From an uncultured Bacteroidota bacterium (GTDB lineage Bacteria; Bacteroidota; Bacteroidia; Chitinophagales; Chitinophagaceae): a stretch of DNA of 48,025 nt. Numbering within the stretch: the stretch's first letter is position 1; the number at the start of each line of letters is the position of its first letter. Position numbers and translations under genes: made by a program. A model generated the notes under the pieces. The model made no database searches, was not told the DNA's origin, and saw only the letters and a list, made by a program, of their open reading frames with translations. The stretch covers positions 1 through 48,025 of the forward strand of contig CAISOH010000080.1 of assembly GCA_903887005.1 (NCBI GenBank), given 5' to 3'. This document shows, piece by piece, positions 1 through 6,876 of the stretch.

Positions 1-6
1 CAGCGA

Positions 7-166
7 CCCCGTCAGTACACCTTTTTATCAACTGCCATAGCTTCAGCGAAGGCATGTTCAGGTGTCAGACGGGGTTATGCGGTAGCGGGTGAGCTTTCTA
101 CTGCACTTCAGCAGCCCACGCTACTGCCGTCTGACACCCTTGGAGGTGTGCTGACAGCGGCCAGCA
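7..166. repeat. REP-like hairpin unit, copy 1 (left of RAYT)
   Basis: The unit has three parts. Part A is a hairpin: CCCCGTCAGTACACC at 7-21 pairs imperfectly with CAGGTGTCAGACGGGG at 59-74. Part B at about 90-122 has the GAGCTTTCTACTGC...GCAG core. Part C at about 125-160 is GCCGTCTGACACC...GGTGTGCTGACAGC. The loop of A holds a 32-bp insert that is itself a small hairpin (27-58). The same A-B-C order recurs on the other side of the transposase gene, as expected for REP/BIME-type units mobilised by RAYT proteins. Confidence 0.8.
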
Positions 167-173
167 ACTACAC

Positions 174-779
174 TCAAAATATTTTTTCAAGAAGTTCTGG
201 TTTTAACACAGAATGGCTAATGTCATAAAATTGCCCGGGTTTAATATCAAATAATTGAAATGCCAGATGTCTTTTACACAATCCTGTAGTACCGGTTGAC
301 ATATATTCTCTAAAGGAAGAAAAATTCCATTCTTCCATTTTTGTAACTAACCCTGCTTTGAGTGGATTTTGGTGGATGTAATGAAAACATACTTCTGCGT
401 ATGTAGCTTGGTATGCATAATCGCCCTGGGTTTTATTGAGCAGTTTAAATTTTGTATTCTGTTGAAATATAGAACCTGTGCGGTTATATTGTTTATTTAT
501 TGCTTTGGCATAAGAACTTTGCAACATTCTGAACCCGTTATTTAATTCTGTTGATTCCAGGCTACCAATCTTCTTAGGCTTGCATGAATTTTCATTTACG
601 TGTAACAAAAAATGAAAATGGTTTGGCATTAAGCAATAGGCAAGGATGTCTGAATAAGGATTAATGTGCTTAACGACCATGCCTGTAAATAGTCTGTAAT
701 TATTCTCGTTAAAGAATATTTGCTGTTTGTTGTTACCTCGATTATATACATGAAGCAGGTTGCCGGGAGAATATTGCAT
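174..779 (-). CDS. REP-associated tyrosine transposase (RAYT, Y1/IS200-like fold)
   Basis: This is a single-domain Y1 transposase of the REP-associated type. The HUH metal-binding motif is visible as MPNHFHF about 54 residues from the chosen start. The downstream SYAKAINKQYNRTGSIF segment contains the candidate nucleophilic tyrosine, and YIHQNPLKAGLV is the conserved RAYT C-terminal signature. The open frame extends 14 codons further upstream (to 821), but the family usually begins at the MQYSPGNLLHVYNRG segment, so the ATG at 779 is preferred. The gene sits alone between arrays of hairpin repeats (1-170 and 864-1210), the classic arrangement in which a RAYT nicks and mobilises its cognate REP hairpins rather than itself. 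The reading frame looks intact over about 200 residues, the normal family size, so activity is plausible. Confidence 0.9.
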   Translation of the reverse strand: MQYSPGNLLHVYNRGNNKQQIFFNENNYRLFTGMVVKHINPYSDILAYCLMPNHFHFLLHVNENSCKPKKIGSLESTELNNGFRMLQSSYAKAINKQYNRTGSIFQQNTKFKLLNKTQGDYAYQATYAEVCFHYIHQNPLKAGLVTKMEEWNFSSFREYMSTGTTGLCKRHLAFQLFDIKPGQFYDISHSVLKPELLEKIF

Positions 780-863
780 GTCGTTAAAGTAAAAAGTTTT
801 TTTGAAATGGCAAACTACCATCGTTGAAGCCGTTTGACAACATTCGCGATATGCTGGGCGGCG

Positions 864-1000
864 CCCCCGTCAGAACACCTTTTTCAGGTGTCAGACGGGG
901 TCGTGCGGTGGCCAGATGTTGAGCTTTCTACTGCTGCTCGGGCAGCCGACGCTCCAGCCGTCTGACACCCTTTGAGGTGTGCTGACGGCAGCTACCCGCG
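864..1000. repeat. REP-like hairpin unit, copy 2 (right of RAYT)
   Basis: Same A-B-C structure as copy 1 but without the loop insert: CCCCGTCAGAACACC (865-879), a T5 spacer, then CAGGTGTCAGACGGGG (885-900). The B core follows at about 929-956 and the C hairpin at about 957-991. The intact short loop shows what an unoccupied unit looks like. Confidence 0.8.
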
Positions 1001-1010
1001 GCGCAACAAA

Positions 1011-1140
1011 AACCCCTTCAGTACACATTTTTCCGGTGTCAGACGGGGTTGTGCGGCAGAGGGTGAGCTTTCTACTGCACTTCAGCAGCCCACGCTACTG
1101 CCGTCTACACCCTTGGAGGTTGTGCTGACGGCGGCCAGCT
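1011..1140. repeat. REP-like hairpin unit, copy 3
   Basis: The A hairpin is at about 1013-1047 (stem ending CGGTGTCAGACGGGG), B core at about 1065-1100, and C hairpin at about 1101-1136 with one deletion (GCCGTCTACACC) and one insertion relative to copies 1 and 2. The B segment is almost identical to copy 1, so the copies are related by local duplication or transposition. Confidence 0.78.
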
Positions 1141-1210
1141 AGCCCGTCAGTACACCTTTTTACCAACTGCCATAGCTTTAGCGAAGGCAGGTTCAGGTGT
1201 CAGACGGATT
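1141..1210. repeat. REP-like A hairpin, copy 4, with nested insert
   Basis: Only the A part is present: CCCGTCAGTACACC (1143-1156) and CAGGTGTCAGACGG (1194-1207). Between them is the same 32-bp nested hairpin seen in copy 1 (here 1162-1193, with three differences). The B and C parts are missing, so this copy marks the right end of the array. Confidence 0.75.
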
Positions 1211-1252
1211 CTATAATCGCCAGGCAACCATCATAAAATTAATATCATAAAA

Positions 1253-1283
1253 CGTAGAGACGCAATGCTTGCGTCTCCGCTAC
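1253..1283. repeat. Dispersed dyad GAGACGCAATGCTTGCGTCTC, copy 1
   Basis: An inverted repeat (GTAGAGACGCAATG and its near-perfect complement ending GCGTCTCCGCTAC). A second copy with the same central 21 bases lies at 32367-32393, upstream of the MbnP-like gene. It is a dispersed hairpin element; no protein-coding potential. Confidence 0.75.
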
Positions 1284-2036
1284 ATGGCGTGACCGTGTTC
1301 ACAATTATGTTCCGTTTGCATCAGAGCTCATTGCGGTAGCATTTATTTTTATTGCATAACATGCCTCAGATCCTCAATATCAGCCCATATTAAATAAAAA
1401 TAAATAATCCAAAATATTTGGAATTGTCAATAATGCTGTCTATATTTGTTCTTGAATTCGCATATTATGCCAATAATTTTTAATATTATAAAATTTTAGT
1501 ACGCAAAAAATGCGCAACGCTGGGCAGGAAATGCGCAAGGATTTGAGCACAAAATTTCATTAACTAATTGATTTTCAATATAAAATTGAGCAATAATCAC
1601 CAAAATAAAAAAATCAAACTAGAATTGCGCAACCATTCAAATTTATATTATTCACCATGCATTAAATCCGTAAAAAAAGCATAATTCAAAATAATGACCA
1701 CAATTCCAGGAATTCCTCAATTCCAGAAATTCCGGTTCAGACAAAAAAGGGCAACGTACAGAAAACGTACAGAAAACGTACAGTTCTTTTCTATCAAAAT
1801 TAATATAACTAACAGACAATCAATACAATAAGACTCGTAGAGACAAAATAAAAAATTTCTTTGAAAAACTGTACAATTGTAAATTTATGATAATATCCGT
1901 CCTCTGCTGGTCTCCGATTTTTCACGGGACTCGCCGACAACAGGGTACTGTAGCTGATTGCACCATAATACTAATTTGAAGCTATTGGCCATTTATAAAT
2001 AATCAATTCAGTAAATGTAAGCAAAGTATTAATCTG
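1284..2036. other. Gene-poor AT-rich stretch with short direct repeats
   Basis: No convincing reading frame was found over this roughly 750-bp stretch. It holds three ATGCGCAA/TTGCGCAA boxes (1510, 1531, 1625), a block of GAATTCC-like words (about 1700-1735) and three AACGTACAG direct repeats spaced 11 bp apart (1753-1783). A short GC-richer island lies at about 1897-1960. The pattern looks like a decayed mobile segment, but no gene remnant could be recognised. Confidence 0.5.
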
Positions 2037-2062
2037 AAAAAACCGTTAAAAAACGGTTTTTT
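2037..2062 (+). terminator. Rho-independent terminator
   Basis: Perfect 11-bp stem: AAAAAACCGTT (2037-2047), a four-base loop, and AACGGTTTTTT (2052-2062) ending in a U tract. The stem is symmetrical, so it could work in both directions. No gene is recognised immediately upstream on the plus strand, which leaves open a short transcript in 1.9-2.03 kb. Confidence 0.7.
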
Positions 2063-2154
2063 ATTTGAAAAACATTTTATATTACGAGGTTTTGGTTTTA
2101 TATGACGAAGGACTATATTCCTATAGCCTTTGGATATTAAAACAGCCTGAAAAT

Positions 2155-2185
2155 TTGTTCTTGTTATAACTTAGTTATAACTTTG
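2155..2185 (+). promoter_or_regulatory. mazEF promoter and palindromic operator
   Basis: A Bacteroidota-type promoter fits here: TTG at 2155-2157 and TAACTTTG (TAnnTTTG) at 2178-2185, separated by 20 bp. Overlapping the -7 box are two copies of the self-complementary octamer GTTATAAC (2163-2170 and 2174-2181) with a 3-bp spacer. MazE-type antitoxins bind palindromes in their own promoters, so this is the probable autoregulatory operator. The start codon is only 4 bp past the -7 box, suggesting a leaderless or nearly leaderless transcript. Confidence 0.6.
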
Positions 2186-2189
2186 CTGC

Positions 2190-2444
2190 ATGAATACTAC
2201 AATCAGGAATATAGGTAATTCAAAAGGTATAATACTTCCTAAAAGCATTTTAACCCAATGTGATATAGATACTGACGTGTCCATAGAAGTAAAAGATCAT
2301 CGTATTATTATCTCGGCATCGCCTGCCACTAAAAGAAAAGGCTGGGAAAAAGCTTTTAAGGAAATGGCAAAAAACGGGGATGATGCATTGATCATTCCTG
2401 ATGTATTTAACGATGAAAATACAGATGACTGGACATGGAAATAA
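2190..2444 (+). CDS. mazE: MazE-like antitoxin (AbrB/SpoVT swapped-hairpin fold)
   Basis: An 84-residue protein starting MNTTIRNIGNSKGIILPKSI, which is the standard AbrB-type DNA-binding N terminus (R-x-x-G-N-S-x-G-I-x-L-P). The C-terminal half (after about residue 50) is acidic and likely unfolded, the part that wraps the toxin in MazE/PemI families. Its last ten bases overlap the toxin start, so the two are translationally coupled. The upstream double GTTATAAC palindrome is probably its own binding site. Antitoxin and toxin together form an autoregulated type II module that can arrest translation when the labile antitoxin is lost. Confidence 0.88.
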   Translation: MNTTIRNIGNSKGIILPKSILTQCDIDTDVSIEVKDHRIIISASPATKRKGWEKAFKEMAKNGDDALIIPDVFNDENTDDWTWK

Positions 2445-2755
2445 AACAATATGCTGTTTATTGGGTAAATCTTGATCCTGTAATTGGCAGTGAAGTTAGC
2501 AAAACAAGGCCATGCGTTATTATTTCTCCTGATGATATGAATAAATTTATCCGGACGGTTATTATTGCGCCACTCACCCATACATTGAAAACCTATACTT
2601 CAAGAGTCGCATGTACAGTTGGCGGAGAAAAGGGCATGGTGATGCTTGACCAGGTAAGAACCATTGATAAAAAAAGATTAATGGCCTTTATCTGCAATTT
2701 GAAAAAAACCGAAAGCGAAAAAATTAAAGAAGTGATCAATGAAATGCTCTGCTGA
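2435..2755 (+). CDS. mazF: MazF/PemK-family endoribonuclease toxin
   Basis: A 106-residue PemK-like protein. The N terminus reads YAVYWVNLDPVIGSEVSKTRP followed by CVIIS, the family's hallmark loop and strand with a G-x-E/x-x-K-T-R-P pattern; the arginine there is the usual catalytic residue. The middle segment VIIAPLTHTLKTYTSRV and the later GMVMLDQVRTIDKKRL also match the fold. MazF toxins cleave mRNA at short sequence motifs; the target of this one cannot be read from sequence. The start overlaps the antitoxin stop by 10 bp. The length is normal and no lesion was seen, so the toxin is probably active and held in check by the upstream partner. Confidence 0.92.
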   Translation: MEIKQYAVYWVNLDPVIGSEVSKTRPCVIISPDDMNKFIRTVIIAPLTHTLKTYTSRVACTVGGEKGMVMLDQVRTIDKKRLMAFICNLKKTESEKIKEVINEMLC

Positions 2756-2854
2756 TTTTACCAAGGTGTTCCACTTAAATCCAGCAATAAAACGAAGGAT
2801 TATGCGCGGAAAAATCCGCTCTGAAAATGAAATCAATAATTTATGAATAATTTT

Positions 2855-2962
2855 TCATCTATTCGAGTAGTGCCTATAAATAATAACTACTACTCCAACT
2901 ACAAAGGCTAAAATAAAAAACTGCCACCCCGACAATTTGGGACGGTAATTGAAATCTGTCAT
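2855..2962 (-). CDS. Candidate 35-residue single-span membrane microprotein
   Basis: A short frame from ATG at 2962 to TGA at 2855 encodes a small polar head (MTDFNYRPKLSGWQ), then a continuous hydrophobic span (FFILAFVVGVVVIIY) and a short basic tail ending RHYSNR. Head-span-tail organisation with positive charges after the span is typical of bacterial membrane microproteins. It lies alone in the 380-bp gap between the MazF gene and the MBOAT operon, on the opposite strand to both. No family is recognised and no strong ribosome-binding site is visible, so this is an inference from composition alone. Confidence 0.4.
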   Translation of the reverse strand: MTDFNYRPKLSGWQFFILAFVVGVVVIIYRHYSNR

Positions 2963-3137
2963 TGCCTAAAGATAATAAAATTGCGGTTGTCGCCGAAAAA
3001 TCATATTAATTTATTATTAAATGTATTTTTAGCGCTAGTTACCATCCTGATTCCATTTTATATTTGGAACTTTCTAAACAGCAATGATAGGATTTAATAT
3101 TTTCTTTTTATTTTGAGAAACTTTAGAACCTTGAAAT

Positions 3138-4562
3138 ATGGTATTCAGCAGTATAACTTTTATATTTTATTTCCTGCCCATATTCTTTCTCTTTTATTAT
3201 ATAGCTGATAAAAGATTTAAGAATATTCTTATTTTATGCGGCAGTGTATTCTTTTACGCCTGGGGTGCACCAAAATTCATTTTCGTCATTTTAGGCACCA
3301 CCGTTATTGATTTCTATATTGTCAGACTAATGTCGGTAACACCGAAAAAGAAACTGAAAACCATGTTGTTATGTTTATCACTATGCATCAATCTCGGTTT
3401 ATTGTTTTATTTCAAATACAGCAACTTCTTTGTCGAAAATGTTAACCATATATTTCAGCATATTGGCATAAAAACATTAAGCTGGACCAAACTTATTCTG
3501 CCAATAGGTATTTCCTTTTACACATTCGAGACGCTAACCTATGTGGTGGATGTATATAGGGGAGTTCATAAACCATTGCGCAACTTTTGGGATTACCAGT
3601 TATACATCATACTATTCCCCAAACTTATTGCAGGCCCCATTATACAGTTTCACGACTTTGCCGGACAGATATATGATCATACGGAATTTGAAACTGTTGA
3701 CAACAGGCTTAGAGGGCTCTATAGGTTTTTCATCGGTTTAGGTAAGAAAGTGCTTATAGCCAATGTGGTTGGCGCAAGTGCAGACGCTATTTTTTCATTA
3801 CCGCATAATGAGTTGAGTACCAATACAGCATGGCTTGGAGCCTTAAGCTATACTTTACAAATTTATTTCGACTTTTCCGGCTATTCTGACATGGCAATAG
3901 GCCTTGGCCTTATGATGGGCTTCCGTTTTCCCGAAAATTTCAATAATCCATACACTTCGGTATCCATCACTGATTTCTGGCGCAGGTGGCATATCACCTT
4001 AGGCTCGTGGATGCGCAATTATTTATATATCCCTCTTGGCGGCAACAGGGTAAACAGCAAATTCCGGCTTTACCTGAACCTTTGGCTGGTATTCCTTTTA
4101 TCGGGGCTGTGGCATGGGGCTGCCTGGGGCTTTATCATATGGGGGGTATACCATGGCTTTTTCTTAGTCATGGAACGCCTGTTTTTGGGAAAGTGGCTGG
4201 CGAAAATCGGGAAAGCGTCCTTTATTTATACCTTCTTCGTTGTGCTGGTTGGATGGGTATTTTTCCGGTTAGAAGATTTCAGGAAATCATTAGGCTTCCT
4301 TCATCGTATGTTTTCCTTTCATGCAGATAACAGGAAATGGATACCTGATACTGAATACATTACCATCCTTTTAATTGCTCTGTTCTTTTCATTTTTTACT
4401 TTATCAAAATGGGGCGAACAGTTACAACAGAAAATTTTCCATAAGGATTATTCATTGCGGCTTCATTTCATTATGGCATTTACATCGCTGTTATTATGTA
4501 TTTTATCGGCAGGGCGCATTACGGTGTCAACCTTCAATCCTTTTATCTATTTCAGATTTTAA
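3138..4562 (+). CDS. MBOAT-family membrane O-acyltransferase (AlgI/DltB-like)
   Basis: A 474-residue polytopic membrane protein of the MBOAT family. Conserved features are FKYSNFF near residue 95, the SFYTFETLTYVVDVYRG segment, KLIAGPI, and a DFSGYSDMAIGLGLMMGF helix. The catalytic region NFNNPYTSVSITDFWRRWH leads to LSGLWHGAAW (His about residue 326) and a second histidine in VYHG at about 339. Relatives pass an acyl group, usually acetyl, across the membrane to an extracytoplasmic glycan. The next gene starts 3 bp downstream, and the two following genes encode SGNH-type partners like AlgJ/AlgX, so this is the membrane component of a surface polysaccharide O-acetylation system. The acceptor glycan is unknown. 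Confidence 0.93.
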   Translation: MVFSSITFIFYFLPIFFLFYYIADKRFKNILILCGSVFFYAWGAPKFIFVILGTTVIDFYIVRLMSVTPKKKLKTMLLCLSLCINLGLLFYFKYSNFFVENVNHIFQHIGIKTLSWTKLILPIGISFYTFETLTYVVDVYRGVHKPLRNFWDYQLYIILFPKLIAGPIIQFHDFAGQIYDHTEFETVDNRLRGLYRFFIGLGKKVLIANVVGASADAIFSLPHNELSTNTAWLGALSYTLQIYFDFSGYSDMAIGLGLMMGFRFPENFNNPYTSVSITDFWRRWHITLGSWMRNYLYIPLGGNRVNSKFRLYLNLWLVFLLSGLWHGAAWGFIIWGVYHGFFLVMERLFLGKWLAKIGKASFIYTFFVVLVGWVFFRLEDFRKSLGFLHRMFSFHADNRKWIPDTEYITILLIALFFSFFTLSKWGEQLQQKIFHKDYSLRLHFIMAFTSLLLCILSAGRITVSTFNPFIYFRF

Positions 4563-4565
4563 ACA

Positions 4566-5714
4566 ATGGAAATCAAAATAAAGAAAGGTATTCTTATTTT
4601 CATATTTACTATCCTGCTGATGCCGCTTTTGCAACAATGCTTTGCATTTATTACCAGCGGACCGCTTAATGGATTATTTACCATAGCCCCAAATATTATG
4701 TTTTCATGGCAAAAATGGATGGAAGGCTCTTACCAGGATGGGAAAAATAAATATCTTAATGACAACATCGGTTTAAGGCCCGACCTGATCCGATTAAATA
4801 ACCAGGTTGACTATTCATTGTTCAATAAAGTACATTCGGAATGGAAAGTATTAGTTGGCAGCAATCATTGTTTATACCAGGATGTTTATATTTATGCTTA
4901 TAACGGGAAGGATTATTTGGGCTACGATTCCATACTTAAAAAACTAAGTAAGTTAAAGGCCATCCAGGATACCATGGCGCATCTTGGCAAATCATTGATT
5001 TTAGTGCATTCACCCTGTAAAGCGTTTTATTACCCCGAATATTTTCCTGATAACCTCAAAAATGCCCGCCTGGGGGCTACCAATTTTGAAACTTACAAGC
5101 ATATCGGTGATTCTATAGGCATCAACCAGGTTGACTTTAATACCTGGTTTATATCTATGAAAAGCCAAAGTAAAGAGCTTCTGGTTCCAAGGCAAGGCTT
5201 CCATTGGTCAGTTTATGGCTCCCTGCTTGCCGCAGATAGCCTCGTAAAATATATATAAAAAATTAGAAATATAAGGATGCCGCATGCTGAATGGACAAAA
5301 ATAATTCACACTGATAAAGCCAGGGGTAAAGACGATGATATCGCCAAAGGCCTAAACCTGGTTTTTCCAGTTGTGTCTGAAATATTCAGCTATCCGGAAG
5401 TAAATTATCCTGCAGATTCAACGACGGTGAAACCCAAAGTGATTTATTTAGGGGATAGTTATTTATTTACCTGGATGTATGATTATTTTATGGATAATAC
5501 GAATACCGATTGGCAGATATGGTATTATGGTCATTACCTGTATGACAGGAATAACCGGAATGAACAGCAACTTCACTGGATAGAGAATGATTATTGGTTA
5601 AATGCAATAAAAACAACAGATTGTTTAGTGATCATGTACACATCCCGTAATCTGCCGGAATTGGGAGATGGGTTTATTGAAAAGGCTTATGATTATTATT
5701 ACCCAAAAAAATAA
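4566..5714 (+). pseudogene. AlgX/AlgJ-like SGNH acetyltransferase, interrupted by an in-frame TAA
   Basis: One frame of 383 codons is broken by TAA at 5256-5258 (codon 231). The pieces (4566-5258 and the continuation to 5714) are in the same frame and together align end to end with the next gene. At the break the intact paralogue reads SLVKYIEKHRNI, here SLVKYI-stop-KIRNI, so a single GAA-to-TAA change explains it. An N-terminal membrane anchor (residues 6-26) precedes the SGNH-like domain. FHWSVYGSLLAADSL with the conserved His (about 213) lies before the stop, whereas the GDSY block with the presumed nucleophile Ser (about 298) lies after it, so the short product would lack the catalytic serine. 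It could be a recent pseudogene, a readthrough case or a sequencing error. Reinitiation at ATG 5277 would give a fragment without the anchor. Confidence 0.8.
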
Positions 5715-6875
5715 ATGGACATGCTCAAAAAGGAAAACAAAATAAAGAAGGGCTTATTTATTTTCCTGTTTGCAATTATGTTGTTGCCGGGTTTGCAACA
5801 GAATTTTCCATTTATTACCAGCGGCAAACTATATGGATACTTTGCGGAAGCTCCATATGCAGAATTTTCATGGCCCAAATGGTGGGATGGCTCATACCGT
5901 GATGAAACAAATAAATACCTCAATGACAATGTAGGTTTCCGTCCGGATTTGTTAAGGGCAAATAACCAATTGGAATATTCTTTATTTCAAAAATTACATG
6001 CTACGTGGTTAGCGCCGGGCAAAGATCATTACTTATTCCAGACACATCATATCAATGCATATTACGGAAGGGATTTTATTGGTTATGCAGCAATAGTTGA
6101 TAAAATGGTGAAATACAAAGCCATTAATGATACACTTGCCCGTTCAGGCAAATTAATGGTACTAATTCACTCCCCCTGCAAAGCATTCTTTTACCCGGAG
6201 TACCTGCCTGAAAATCTGAAAAGCCCGCAGCGGAAACCCACTAATTTTGAAACCTATGTGCATGTGGCCGATTCATTGGGAATCAGCCAGGTAAATTTCA
6301 ATTCATGGTTTGTGTCTTTGAAACAAACCACTAAAGAACTGCTGTTTACCAAACAAGGCATCCACTGGTCAGTATATGGATCGCTGCTTGCGGCAGACAG
6401 CCTTGTAAAATATATAGAAAAGCATAGAAATATCCATGTACCTCACCTCGTTTGGACTAAAATAGTGCATACTACTACAGCCAGAGGCCCGGATGATGAT
6501 CTTGCAAAAACACTCAACCTTATTTACCCCACAGTTACAGAAACGTTTAGCTATCCTGAAGTAACTTATCCGGAAGACGCATCCAAGGTGAAACCTAAAG
6601 CAATCTATATAGGAGACAGCTTTTTGGAAACCTGGATAAATGATGGACTAATGGAACATACTAATGCTGAGTGGCAGGTCTGGAACCATTTCAGTACCAT
6701 AAGAGACAGGAATTATGCAGAAGGTCAACCACAACGCGATATTGCCGGTTACGATTGGATAAACGCAATAAAAAACACCGATTGCATTGTAATTATGTAC
6801 ACCTCATTCAATATGAATGAATTTGGAGATGGGTTTATAGAAAAAGCTTATGAATATTTTTATCCAAAAAAATAA
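5715..6875 (+). CDS. AlgX/AlgJ-like SGNH acetyltransferase, intact copy
   Basis: A 386-residue protein beginning with a lysine-rich start and one membrane-spanning helix (about residues 13-32), followed by an extracytoplasmic SGNH-hydrolase-like domain. Blocks seen are YLNDNVGFRPDLLRANNQLE (an N-terminal motif of AlgX/AlgJ relatives), LIHSPCKAFFYPEYLPENL, QGIHWSVYGSLLAADSL with His at 217, and YIGDSFLETW with the GDS serine at 302. In AlgX-type enzymes the histidine sits in a D-x-H-W motif; here the aspartate position is glycine (G-I-H-W) in both copies. It begins at the base following the stop of the damaged paralogue, so the three genes form one operon with the MBOAT gene. Its role is probably to transfer the exported acetyl group onto a cell-surface glycan. 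Confidence 0.85.
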   Translation: MDMLKKENKIKKGLFIFLFAIMLLPGLQQNFPFITSGKLYGYFAEAPYAEFSWPKWWDGSYRDETNKYLNDNVGFRPDLLRANNQLEYSLFQKLHATWLAPGKDHYLFQTHHINAYYGRDFIGYAAIVDKMVKYKAINDTLARSGKLMVLIHSPCKAFFYPEYLPENLKSPQRKPTNFETYVHVADSLGISQVNFNSWFVSLKQTTKELLFTKQGIHWSVYGSLLAADSLVKYIEKHRNIHVPHLVWTKIVHTTTARGPDDDLAKTLNLIYPTVTETFSYPEVTYPEDASKVKPKAIYIGDSFLETWINDGLMEHTNAEWQVWNHFSTIRDRNYAEGQPQRDIAGYDWINAIKNTDCIVIMYTSFNMNEFGDGFIEKAYEYFYPKK

Positions 6876-6876
6876 T

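Noticed and set aside
5277-5714. An independent gene starting at ATG 5277
   Set aside because: It continues in the frame of the preceding gene and aligns with the second half of the paralogue, so it is the downstream part of an interrupted gene.
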